Of a stretch of 12,002 nucleotides of DNA, positions 1 through 6,918 are shown one piece after another. The DNA is taken from positions 1 to 12,002 of the forward strand of contig JAWXCB010000059.1 in the NCBI GenBank assembly GCA_034440455.1, given 5' to 3'. The position numbers and the translations under genes are program-made. Source of the stretch: JAWXCB01 sp034440455. GTDB taxonomy: Bacteria > Bacteroidota > Bacteroidia > Chitinophagales > CAIOSU01. Positions within the stretch are counted from its first letter, which is position 1, and the number at the start of each line of letters is the position of its first letter. The notes under the pieces are model-generated. The model was not told where the DNA came from. It was given only the letters and a program-made list of their open reading frames with translations, and made no database searches.

Positions 1-268
1 ACTGAATTTGAAAATGAGTTCAAAAAACTATTGGATTAACCAACGCACAGGTGTAAGCACATTTGCAAGCCGCACAAGCCCAAGCACAGACCAAAGCTTG
101 CAAAAGAGCTTCCACCTTTCCCACGCAGACAAAATTGAATTAAAAAAAATCTCCGCCCCTTCTGAAAATAAAAAATACTCAACCGCACAACCCGACACGC
201 CAAAGACCCCCACCTGCTGTTTGCGCTACAAAATAATGCGATAAAGAAAGGAGGTAAGTACGCGCCAG
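1..268. other. Gene-poor stretch downstream of serA
   Basis: No convincing gene is visible here. A 78-codon plus-strand frame (8-244) and a 61-codon minus-strand frame (213-28) are open, but neither product shows a recognisable domain, signal peptide or membrane segment. The plus-strand product is rich in Ser, Thr, Lys and Pro in a way that simply follows the A/C-rich sequence. The stretch holds a 9-base inverted repeat (62-104) and runs of A. It lies behind the end of serA, but I see no GC-rich hairpin followed by a T-run on the minus strand, so no intrinsic terminator can be called. Confidence 0.5.
62..104. repeat. 9-bp perfect inverted repeat, 25-nt loop
   Basis: TTTGCAAGC at 62-70 is exactly complementary to GCTTGCAAA at 96-104, separated by 25 bases rich in CAAGC/CACA motifs. 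It could form a stem-loop in either strand's RNA, and it lies about 165 bases past the serA stop on the minus strand. No T-run follows, so it is not a standard terminator. The function is unknown; it may be part of a dispersed intergenic repeat. Confidence 0.45.
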
Positions 269-1231
269 TTAAAACTTAAAACCAATCACTTTTTCCGCTA
301 CCATCAACCCCACGCGCTGCTGTGCTTCGAGCGTTGACGCTCCGATGTGGGGGGTGAGGGAGATGTGCGGGTGCGCCAATATTTCCTTGCGGGGTGTCGG
401 CTCGCCTTCAAACACATCAAGGGCGGCTGCGGCTACCTTGCCACTTTGCAGCGCTTCGAGCAAATCATGCTCCACGATTACTCCGCCACGCGCGGTGTTC
501 ACGAGCATCACCCCGTTTTTCATCAGCGCGATGCGTTCTTTATAGATGATAGGAGGGTCGCCTTCCTTAAACGGCACATGCAGCGTGATGAAATCACTTT
601 TTGCGAGCAGTTCTTCAAAAGGCACGGTTTGCAGCGTGATGACGGGCGCAGCGTTTCCTACTTTGAAAAAGTCGAGTTCGATTTTCACTTCTTCGTGGTG
701 CAGCTTGAAGGGCAGAATGTTCATGCCCAAGCCCAAACCGATTTTGGCAACGGTTTGCCCGATGCTGCCGAAGCCGATGATGCCGAGCGTTTTGCCTTTC
801 AGCTCAATGCCTTTTGCATAATTTTTTTTCAGTTCGTTGAATTTTTCCGCGCCTTCATGCGGCATCCTGCGGTTGGAGTCATGCAAAAAGCGCGACAGCG
901 AAAACAAATGCGCAAACACCAGCTCGGCAACGGACTGCGCAGAAATGCCGGGCGTGGTACACACGGTGATGCCTTTTGATTTTGCATAGTCAACGTCAAT
1001 GTTGTCGGTGCCTGTGCCTGCCCGCACAATCAATTTCAATTGAGGGTTAGCGTCAATCTCGCGGCTGGTGACGCGCGTGGCGCTGCGCACCACAATAGCC
1101 GAGAAATCGTTCAGCTTATCACGCAGTTCCTCCTGCGGAATTTTTGTTGTTTGAATATCAAAGCCGGCAGCAAGCAGCTTTTCGATGCCTTCTTTTTCTA
1201 AGCCATCATTGGCTAAAATCTTTATGGGCAT
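269..1231 (-). CDS. serA: D-3-phosphoglycerate dehydrogenase, short form without ACT domain
   Basis: Cytosolic NAD-dependent oxidoreductase of the D-2-hydroxyacid dehydrogenase family, predicted to oxidise 3-phosphoglycerate to 3-phosphohydroxypyruvate, the first step of serine synthesis. The 320-residue product has the substrate-domain signature RAGTGTDNID (70-79), the Rossmann motif GFGSIG (153-158), and the catalytic trio Arg248 (NTARGG), Glu275 (DVFEGEP) and His295 (TPHIGAS). It ends right after the second substrate-domain segment, so the C-terminal ACT domain that gives serine feedback control in E. coli SerA is absent. I chose the ATG at 1231 (MPIKILANDG). An upstream in-frame ATG at 1294 would add 21 residues encoded by an intergenic repeat arm. 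serC lies directly upstream on the same strand, which supports serine synthesis over another hydroxyacid substrate. Confidence 0.9.
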   Translation of the reverse strand: MPIKILANDGLEKEGIEKLLAAGFDIQTTKIPQEELRDKLNDFSAIVVRSATRVTSREIDANPQLKLIVRAGTGTDNIDVDYAKSKGITVCTTPGISAQSVAELVFAHLFSLSRFLHDSNRRMPHEGAEKFNELKKNYAKGIELKGKTLGIIGFGSIGQTVAKIGLGLGMNILPFKLHHEEVKIELDFFKVGNAAPVITLQTVPFEELLAKSDFITLHVPFKEGDPPIIYKERIALMKNGVMLVNTARGGVIVEHDLLEALQSGKVAAAALDVFEGEPTPRKEILAHPHISLTPHIGASTLEAQQRVGLMVAEKVIGFKF

Positions 1232-1243
1232 GTGTTTTTGTTT

Positions 1244-1379
1244 AAGCCTCATCCCGCCCTTCTCCAAAGGAGAAGGAGTCCGAACTGATTTCATTGAAAA
1301 TAGGAAAAACTACATTATGCTTGAAAAAAGAGATGCTACTCTGACACCCTCTCCTTTGGAGAAGGGCGGGGTGAGGCTT
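1244..1379. repeat. Inverted pair of 37-base repeats filling the serC-serA spacer
   Basis: The arm at 1244-1280 and the reverse complement of the arm at 1343-1379 agree at 34 of 37 bases, separated by 62 bases. Each arm also contains its own small palindrome: CCTTCTCC-AAA-GGAGAAGG at 1258-1276, and a slightly bulged equivalent in the other arm. In the serC-serA transcript the arms could pair into one long stem beginning 7 bases after the serC stop and ending 12 bases before the serA ATG, or fold as two small hairpins. The sequence resembles the CTCCTTTGGAG/GGGGTGAGGC type of dispersed repeat I remember from Bacteroidota genomes; that resemblance is from memory. Confidence 0.85.
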
Positions 1380-1386
1380 CATATGT

Positions 1387-2454
1387 TCATCCGTGTTTTT
1401 TTGCAAAATCATCCATCACTGCGCAGAGCACGTGTACGCTTTCGAGCGGCAACGCATTATAGATGGAAGCTCTGAATCCGCCCACGGAGCGATGTCCTTT
1501 CACGCCCACGATGTCGGCTTTCGCGCAGGCTTCATCAAACGCATCTTCAAGTTCAGGCTTGCTCAGCGTGAAGGTGACGTTCATCTTCGAGCGGTCTTCT
1601 TTTGCGGAATGTCCATTATAAAGCGGGTTGCGGTCAATGGCGGCATAAATAGCGGAAGCCTTTGCGTCATTTATTTTTTCGATGGTTTTCAGTCCTGTCT
1701 TTTTTATCCAGCGCAACGTGAGCAGGCATACATAGATGCTGAATACCGCAGGGGTATTGTAGAGCGAATCGTTTTCTGCATACACGCGATAGTCGAGCAT
1801 GGAAGGCAATGTCTTGTCAATTTTCTTCAGCAATTCTTTTTTTAAAATCACGAGCGTAGCTCCCGCAGGACCTACATTTTTCTGCGCGCCTGCATAGATA
1901 AAGTCGAATTGCTGCGCATTAATTTCCCTGCTTAAAAAATCTGAAGACATATCGGCAACATACAGCACGGGCGATTCGGGATAACTGTGAAACTGCGTTC
2001 CGTAAATCGTGTTGTTGGTAGTGATGTGAAAATATTTTGCCGTCTTTGGAATTTCATAACCCTTTGGAATGTGATTGAAGTTCTCTGCTTTTGATGAGGC
2101 GAGCACATCCACTTTGCCAAACAGTTTCGCTTCTTTAATCGCTTTTGATGACCATGTGCCGGTGTCAACGTAGGCCGCTGTTTCATTCTGATTCAGAAAA
2201 TTCATCGGCACCATGCAAAACTGCATGCTTGCTCCTCCTTGCAGAAACAGCACATCGTAATCATCACCCAAGCCGAGCAGTTCTTTTACCAGCGACTTCG
2301 CTTCGGCAATCATTCCCTCAAAAGTTTGTCCCCGGTGCGAAATTTCAAGAATAGATTGTCCGCTGTTGTTCAGTTCAACCACTGCCGCGGATGCTTCCTT
2401 CAGCACTTCAACAGGCAGCACACTTGGTCCGGCATTGAAGATGTGTTTTCTCAT
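1387..2454 (-). CDS. serC: Phosphoserine aminotransferase
   Basis: PLP-dependent class V aminotransferase predicted to convert 3-phosphohydroxypyruvate and glutamate to O-phosphoserine and 2-oxoglutarate, the second step of serine synthesis; SerC enzymes often also act in pyridoxal phosphate synthesis. The 355-residue length is normal for the family. Visible signatures are the N-terminal FNAGPSVLP (6-14), LQGGASMQF (71-79) for cofactor phosphate binding, HITTNNTIYGTQ (143-154), Asp169 in ADMSSDFLSR, and the Schiff-base Lys192 in AGAQKNVGPAG. The C-terminal GHRSVGGFRAS segment carries substrate-binding arginines. The start at 2454 gives the canonical family N-terminus, with no clear Shine-Dalgarno sequence ahead of it. 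It is the first gene of the minus-strand unit and is followed by serA after 155 bases. Confidence 0.95.
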   Translation of the reverse strand: MRKHIFNAGPSVLPVEVLKEASAAVVELNNSGQSILEISHRGQTFEGMIAEAKSLVKELLGLGDDYDVLFLQGGASMQFCMVPMNFLNQNETAAYVDTGTWSSKAIKEAKLFGKVDVLASSKAENFNHIPKGYEIPKTAKYFHITTNNTIYGTQFHSYPESPVLYVADMSSDFLSREINAQQFDFIYAGAQKNVGPAGATLVILKKELLKKIDKTLPSMLDYRVYAENDSLYNTPAVFSIYVCLLTLRWIKKTGLKTIEKINDAKASAIYAAIDRNPLYNGHSAKEDRSKMNVTFTLSKPELEDAFDEACAKADIVGVKGHRSVGGFRASIYNALPLESVHVLCAVMDDFAKKHG

Positions 2455-2501
2455 TTTACAAGATTGAGATAATGATGTTATACAAACGCAACCGAAATTA
2501 G

Positions 2502-2561
2502 GTCTCCTGTCTCATATCTCACGTCTCCTGTCTTGCATCTAACATCTCCTCTCTCATTGAT
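2502..2561. repeat. Degenerate 21-base tandem repeat, about 3 copies
   Basis: Three pyrimidine-rich units start at 2502, 2523 and 2544. The first two share an identical 11-base core GTCTCCTGTCT (2502-2512 and 2523-2533) and match at 17 of 21 positions; the third, ATCTCCTCTCTCAT, is more diverged. The array sits between the divergent serC and sugar-dehydrogenase genes and ends 7 bases before the -7 element of the latter. It could bind a regulator, or be a low-complexity dispersed Bacteroidota repeat. Confidence 0.7.
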
Positions 2562-2568
2562 TTTTCCA

Positions 2569-2576
2569 TACTTTTG
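2569..2576 (+). promoter_or_regulatory. Bacteroidota-type -7 element for the amino-sugar operon
   Basis: TACTTTTG matches the Bacteroidota sigma-ABfr -7 consensus TAnnTTTG. Transcription would start near 2583, giving a leader of roughly 10 bases before the ATG at 2594. No TTG or TTTG lies at the usual 19-21 base upstream distance; the tandem repeat occupies that place. Confidence 0.5.
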
Positions 2577-2593
2577 CCCGTCAAGTTTTCAGA

Positions 2594-3604
2594 ATGAATA
2601 TCGCAATTATCGGCTACGGCTATTGGGGTCCCAACCTGCTGCGGAATTTTTCGCAGCGGGATGATTGTAACGTCACAATCGTTTCTGACCTGAGGCGCGA
2701 ACGCTTGCAGGCAGTGAAAAAAAGCTATCCTAATATTTGTACTGTTGAATCGCCTGATGATGTGCTGAATGATAAAACAATTGATGCGGTGTGCATCGCA
2801 ACTCCCGTTTATTCGCATTTCGAGTTAGCGCAAAAAGCATTGAAAAACGGCAAGCATGTGATGGTGGAAAAACCGATGACCTCCACATCAGCAGAATCGA
2901 AAAAACTGATTGACCTCGCGCTGAAGCAGAAGAAAGTGCTGATGGTTGACCACACATTTCTTTACACAGGGGCAGTGCAGAAGATTAAAGAAATCGTGGA
3001 TGCAAAGAGTATCGGTGAAATAAAATATTTTGACTCCACGCGCATCAACCTCGGCTTGTTCCAACCCGACATCAACGTGCTGTGGGACTTGGCTCCGCAT
3101 GATATTTCCATCCTGAATTTTTTGGTGAAAGAAAAGCCCGTGAGTCTTAACGCTACCGGAATATCCCACACGCATAACGGCTTGGAAAATGTCGCCTACC
3201 TCACGCTGAATTATCAAAACAATCTCATCGCGCACTTCAACTGCTCGTGGACTTCACCTGTGAAAATCCGCAAGATTCTGATTGGCGGATCAAAGAAAAT
3301 GATTCTGTTTGACGATGTTGAGCCAACGGAAAAAGTGAAAGTGTATGACACGACTTACAACATCAAGCCGCGCTCGGATGAATCGAAACGCCAACTGCTT
3401 GTTGACTATCGCACAGGAGACATTTTTATTCCCAAGCTGAAAAAAACAGAAGCGCTCGAAGGCGTTGCGAATGATTTTGTATTAGCAATAACAAAAAATA
3501 AAAAGCCCGTGAGTGATATGTATGACGGACTACAGGTAGTGAAGATTCTTGAAGCAGCGCAGCAATCCATTAAACAAAACGGCAAGGAGGTGAAGCTAAA
3601 ATGA
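2594..3604 (+). CDS. Gfo/Idh/MocA-family NAD(P)-dependent sugar dehydrogenase
   Basis: Cytosolic oxidoreductase, 336 residues, a usual length for the family. The N-terminal Rossmann fold begins at once with IIGYGYWG (5-12), and IATPVYSH (68-75) precedes the family's catalytic EKP motif at Glu92-Lys93-Pro94. The C-terminal domain carries WDLAPHDIS (164-172), in which His169 matches the second catalytic residue of WlbA-like enzymes. Such enzymes oxidise a nucleotide sugar, for example C3 of a UDP-N-acetylhexosamine, to a keto sugar. The next gene, overlapping by the sequence ATGA, is a DegT-type sugar aminotransferase, which fits a 3-keto to 3-amino sugar pair. The actual substrate (UDP-HexNAc, UDP-HexNAc uronate, or a sugar phosphate as in kanosamine synthesis) cannot be read from the sequence. 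A -7 promoter element lies just upstream. Confidence 0.85.
   Translation: MNIAIIGYGYWGPNLLRNFSQRDDCNVTIVSDLRRERLQAVKKSYPNICTVESPDDVLNDKTIDAVCIATPVYSHFELAQKALKNGKHVMVEKPMTSTSAESKKLIDLALKQKKVLMVDHTFLYTGAVQKIKEIVDAKSIGEIKYFDSTRINLGLFQPDINVLWDLAPHDISILNFLVKEKPVSLNATGISHTHNGLENVAYLTLNYQNNLIAHFNCSWTSPVKIRKILIGGSKKMILFDDVEPTEKVKVYDTTYNIKPRSDESKRQLLVDYRTGDIFIPKLKKTEALEGVANDFVLAITKNKKPVSDMYDGLQVVKILEAAQQSIKQNGKEVKLK
3584..3593 (+). promoter_or_regulatory. Strong Shine-Dalgarno sequence before the aminotransferase
   Basis: AAGGAGGTGA, a near-perfect anti-16S match, lies inside the last codons of the dehydrogenase, 7 bases before the ATG at 3601. It supports that start and translational coupling across the ATGA overlap. 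It is unusual beside the other genes here, none of which has a comparable site. It also encodes part of a Lys-Glu-Val-Lys run, so chance is possible. Confidence 0.55.
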
Positions 3605-4719
3605 ATACTGCAATTGGTTCAAAAATTCCTTTCCTTGATTTAAAGCAGCAATTTCAGCAGGTCAAAAAAGAAACGCTTGAGGCGATGGAGCAAGTGATGG
3701 AGCAATCCGCTTTTTCAAGTGGTCCGTTTGTCGAGCAGTTTGAAAAAGAATTTGCAGCGTATTGTCAAACACAACATGCGATTGCCGTGAACAGCGGTAC
3801 ATCCGCATTACATCTTGCCATGCGCGCGCTTGGCATTAAAGAAGGTGATGAAGTGATTGTTCCTGCGAATACTTTTATCGCAACAGCGTGGGGCGTATCA
3901 CATGCAGGCGCAACGCCCGTTTTTGTGGATTGTGATGCCAATACATGGAACATTGACGCTGAGAAAGTAAAAGCGAAAATCAATTCTAAATCAAAAGCAA
4001 TTATTGGCGTACATCTCTTCGGGCAACCTTGTGCTATAAACGCATTGCTGAAAGTTGCAGAAGAAAATAAAATCGCGTTTGTGGAAGATGCGGCTCAGGC
4101 GCATGGCGCTTTGTATGCGAATAAAAAAATTGGTGGCTTTGGTGAAATGGCTTGCTTTAGTTTTTATCCGGGAAAAAATCTGGGAGCATTTGGCGAAGGA
4201 GGAGGCATCACAACAAAGAATGCAGCGTATGCGGAAAAAATAAAGCTGCTGCGCAATCAAGGCTCGGTCGTGAAATATTATCATGAAGTAATCGGTTATA
4301 ACGAGCGCATGGACGGCATTCAGGGAGCAGTGCTTAGTGTGAAGCTGAAATATCTTGATGGATGGAACGCGCGCAGAAAAGCAATTGCAAAAATGTATCA
4401 GCAGGGAATCACACATCCTGAAATCAAGATGCAACAACCGCAGCCAGATGCTGAATCTGTTTATCATTTGTTTGTGATTACGACTGAAAAGCGTGATGCG
4501 CTCACAAAGCATTTAAATGAATGCGCTATTTATCCGGGGCAGCATTATCCTGTTCCATGTCATTTGCAGAAAGCTTATGCCCATTTGAATTACAAAAAAG
4601 GCGATTGCCCCAACGCGGAATATCTCGCGGAACATTGCCTATCGCTGCCGATGTATGCGGAACTCACAGATGAAGCAGTGTCGCGCGTCATTGATGCGCT
4701 CAATCAATTCAAAGGCTGA
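3601..4719 (+). CDS. DegT/DnrJ/EryC1/StrS-family sugar aminotransferase
   Basis: PLP-dependent aminotransferase predicted to turn a keto (nucleotide) sugar into an amino sugar, normally with glutamate as amino donor. The 372-residue length is typical. Visible motifs are the N-terminal IPFLDLKQQF (9-18), NSGTSALHLA (64-73) for cofactor phosphate binding, the cofactor-contacting Asp163 in VEDAAQAHGA, and the Schiff-base Lys192 in SFYPGKNLGAFGEGG. NERMDGIQGA (234-243) and the C-terminal HYPVPCHLQKAY (315-326) are family hallmarks. The start overlaps the preceding dehydrogenase stop as ATGA and has a strong ribosome binding site. The pairing suggests a 3-amino sugar (WlbA/WlbC-like or FdtB-like logic). 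No acetyltransferase or sugar isomerase is present in the window, so the rest of the pathway must lie elsewhere or not be needed. Confidence 0.88.
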   Translation: MNTAIGSKIPFLDLKQQFQQVKKETLEAMEQVMEQSAFSSGPFVEQFEKEFAAYCQTQHAIAVNSGTSALHLAMRALGIKEGDEVIVPANTFIATAWGVSHAGATPVFVDCDANTWNIDAEKVKAKINSKSKAIIGVHLFGQPCAINALLKVAEENKIAFVEDAAQAHGALYANKKIGGFGEMACFSFYPGKNLGAFGEGGGITTKNAAYAEKIKLLRNQGSVVKYYHEVIGYNERMDGIQGAVLSVKLKYLDGWNARRKAIAKMYQQGITHPEIKMQQPQPDAESVYHLFVITTEKRDALTKHLNECAIYPGQHYPVPCHLQKAYAHLNYKKGDCPNAEYLAEHCLSLPMYAELTDEAVSRVIDALNQFKG

Positions 4720-4722
4720 AAA

Positions 4723-6918
4723 ATGTCTGCGAAGGATTTCAAAAAGGGAACCTCTAAAAACCCTGTAAAGGAAATTCCTTCCCCTAAAGAGCAGGCAATC
4801 AGCAAATCAAATCAGCAAATACTCAGCGAAGGAAATTCTCCTCTTTACAAAAAAATATTTTTCATTGCCTTTGCAGTAATGACTATTGTGCTGGCAATTA
4901 TGTCGCAGAGCACTGCAATCAATGGGGATGAAAAATATCACACGTATATCTCCAATCACATTCTTGAATTTTATTCTTCTTTTGGGAAAGACACTTCGCT
5001 TTTCATCAGCAAGAAAGAAGCGCTGGCAATGATTAAAGAACATGGGAAAGCGGAAGCGGAGGAGATGGGGCTTGACACCGATGATATTCCAATGAGCAAC
5101 GACCTGATGTATTACGGAGGGTTTTTTGAAGTGATTTCCGCAATCAGCGCAAGAGTACTCGGATATGAAGATGATTCGCAACTCGGCTTTCACAACCTGC
5201 GGCATTTTCTGATTTCGATTTTCGGTGCGCTGATTATTTTTTTCACCGGTCTTACCGCAAAAGAAATTTTTAATTGGCGCGCTGCGTTGATTGCTGCGGT
5301 TTTGCTCTTTCTTACTCCGCGTTTTTTCGGTCATGCGCTGATGAACCCCAAAGACATTCCATTTGCATTTGGCTACATGATGTCGCTGTTTTTCATGATT
5401 CGCTTCCTGAAAGAATTTCCTGCGCCATCGTGGAAAACTGCGATAGGGTTGCTTGCCGGAATTGCCATCAGCATCAACATTCGCATTGGAGGCATTTTAC
5501 TGATGCTGTATTTGCTCATGTTCGTTTCGCTGTTTTCCGTGTATCATGCCGCAATAAAAAAAGATTTGAATTTTGATAAAGCCGCAATTAGCAAACTTGC
5601 AATCAAACTCACCTGCATTATTCTTCTCGGCTATTTTCTCGGCTTGCTCTTTTGGCCCTTCGGCTTGATTGACCCGATTGAAAATCCGTTGGCGGCATTG
5701 TCGCGGTTTTCAAAATACCCGGCAAAAATCAACCAGCTTTTTGAAGGGGAGCAAATCCGCTCGCACAAATTGCCCTGGTATTATTTGCCCAAATATCTCC
5801 TCATCTCCAATCCGCTGATTGTCGTGTTTGGCGTTGCCTTGTTCACGCTGCTCGTTTTTTGGATGAAAGAATTTTTCCGCAGAGATTTGGCATTGATTGT
5901 TTTGTTTTTGTTTGTGTTTCCGGTGCTCTACATCATCATCAAAAAATCAACTGTGTATAGCGGAGCGCGGCACGTGTTGTTCATTTATCCGCCCATGGTT
6001 GTGCTTGCGGCACTTGGCTGGGAGAGCGTTTTGAAATTATTGAAACCGGTAGTTGCCAAAAGCGTGATTGCGGTGGTGATGGTGATTCTGTGCGCCTATC
6101 CTGCGAAATGGATTTTTGCAGAACATCCGCATCAATATGTTTACTTCAATCAATTGGTGGGCGGCACGAAAGGCGCTTACACGGATTACGTGACAGACTA
6201 TTGGCAACTCAGTGTGAAGGAAGCAAGCGAATGGTTAGTGAAAAATGTGCCGCAGGATAGAAAAATAATTGTCGCCACAAACTGTCCGTATCCTGCTGAA
6301 ATTTATCTGAACAATTTAGCTGATAGTTTTGAAGTAAAGTATGTGCGCTATTATATGAAGTCGGATGCAGATTGGGATTACGGAATTTTTTACGTGGATT
6401 ACGTTGAGCCGTATCAATTGAAAAACGGCTACTATCCTCCTGACCAAACAGTTTATACAGTAAAAGCCGATGGGGCTCCACTCTGCGCAGTCGTGAAGCG
6501 CACAGACAAGTCAGATTACTATGCGTTCCAGGCTGTTGACGAGAAAAATTTCGATAAGGCGCTGGCGCTGTTTCAGCAGGCGGCAAAAGTGTATCCGCAC
6601 AGCGAGTCGGTGTTTATGGGAATTGGCGCTACCTACCTTTTTAAGAAAGAACCGGAAAACGCGATTGAGCCGCTTACACGCTCACTGCAATTACATCCCG
6701 ACCAGGGCTTAACGAATTATTACCTCGGGCTTGCAAACGCGCAGTTAGACAAAGAAGACCGCGCAATACTCTATCTGCAACGGGCTATTGAATTAAACAG
6801 GAAAATCAAGCCCGCCTATACTTTGATGGCAGCCATCTACGAACAAAAAGGAGATAAAAAAACTGCGGAGTTCTACCGGAATCTTGGGAAGAAGATTCAG
6901 ATGCCAGTGAAGAAGTAA
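4723..6918 (+). CDS. GT-C membrane glycosyltransferase (GT39/PMT-like) with C-terminal TPR repeats
   Basis: Polytopic inner-membrane protein of 731 residues, likely moving a sugar from a lipid-phosphate carrier to an acceptor on the periplasmic side. A Lys-rich cytosolic tail (1-42) is followed by TM1 (about 43-62). The first outer loop then starts with the acidic motif NGDEKYH (67-73), as in PMT/ArnT-type GT-C enzymes. About ten further hydrophobic segments run between 163 and 462 (near 163-177, 188-205, 212-228, 238-256, 257-275, 294-315, 361-380, 388-407, 418-432, 447-462). The loop PRFFGHALMNPKDIPF (199-214) looks like a conserved GT39-type signature. A soluble region (about 465-595) and three to four TPR units (about 599-725) follow. 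It starts 3 bases after the aminotransferase stop, so it is surely co-transcribed and may use the amino sugar made by its neighbours. Donor and acceptor are unknown. Confidence 0.8.
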   Translation: MSAKDFKKGTSKNPVKEIPSPKEQAISKSNQQILSEGNSPLYKKIFFIAFAVMTIVLAIMSQSTAINGDEKYHTYISNHILEFYSSFGKDTSLFISKKEALAMIKEHGKAEAEEMGLDTDDIPMSNDLMYYGGFFEVISAISARVLGYEDDSQLGFHNLRHFLISIFGALIIFFTGLTAKEIFNWRAALIAAVLLFLTPRFFGHALMNPKDIPFAFGYMMSLFFMIRFLKEFPAPSWKTAIGLLAGIAISINIRIGGILLMLYLLMFVSLFSVYHAAIKKDLNFDKAAISKLAIKLTCIILLGYFLGLLFWPFGLIDPIENPLAALSRFSKYPAKINQLFEGEQIRSHKLPWYYLPKYLLISNPLIVVFGVALFTLLVFWMKEFFRRDLALIVLFLFVFPVLYIIIKKSTVYSGARHVLFIYPPMVVLAALGWESVLKLLKPVVAKSVIAVVMVILCAYPAKWIFAEHPHQYVYFNQLVGGTKGAYTDYVTDYWQLSVKEASEWLVKNVPQDRKIIVATNCPYPAEIYLNNLADSFEVKYVRYYMKSDADWDYGIFYVDYVEPYQLKNGYYPPDQTVYTVKADGAPLCAVVKRTDKSDYYAFQAVDEKNFDKALALFQQAAKVYPHSESVFMGIGATYLFKKEPENAIEPLTRSLQLHPDQGLTNYYLGLANAQLDKEDRAILYLQRAIELNRKIKPAYTLMAAIYEQKGDKKTAEFYRNLGKKIQMPVKK

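Noticed and set aside
8..244. A 78-codon plus-strand frame as a small gene
   Set aside because: No domain, no signal or membrane segment, composition follows the A/C-rich DNA, and it overlaps an inverted repeat. Not enough to call a gene.
247..255. AAAGGAGGT as a ribosome binding site
   Set aside because: No ATG, GTG or TTG follows at a usable distance on the plus strand, so it appears to be chance.
347..979. A 210-codon plus-strand frame opposite serA
   Set aside because: Fully antisense to a clear enzyme gene; the product is Phe/Gln/Arg-rich without motifs, as expected for a shadow frame in a GC-skewed gene.
1258..1276. The small palindrome in the repeat arm as an intrinsic terminator of serC
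   Set aside because: The stem is strong but no run of T follows on the minus strand, and serA begins right after.
1393..1845. A 150-codon plus-strand frame opposite serC
   Set aside because: Antisense shadow of serC with no recognisable motif.
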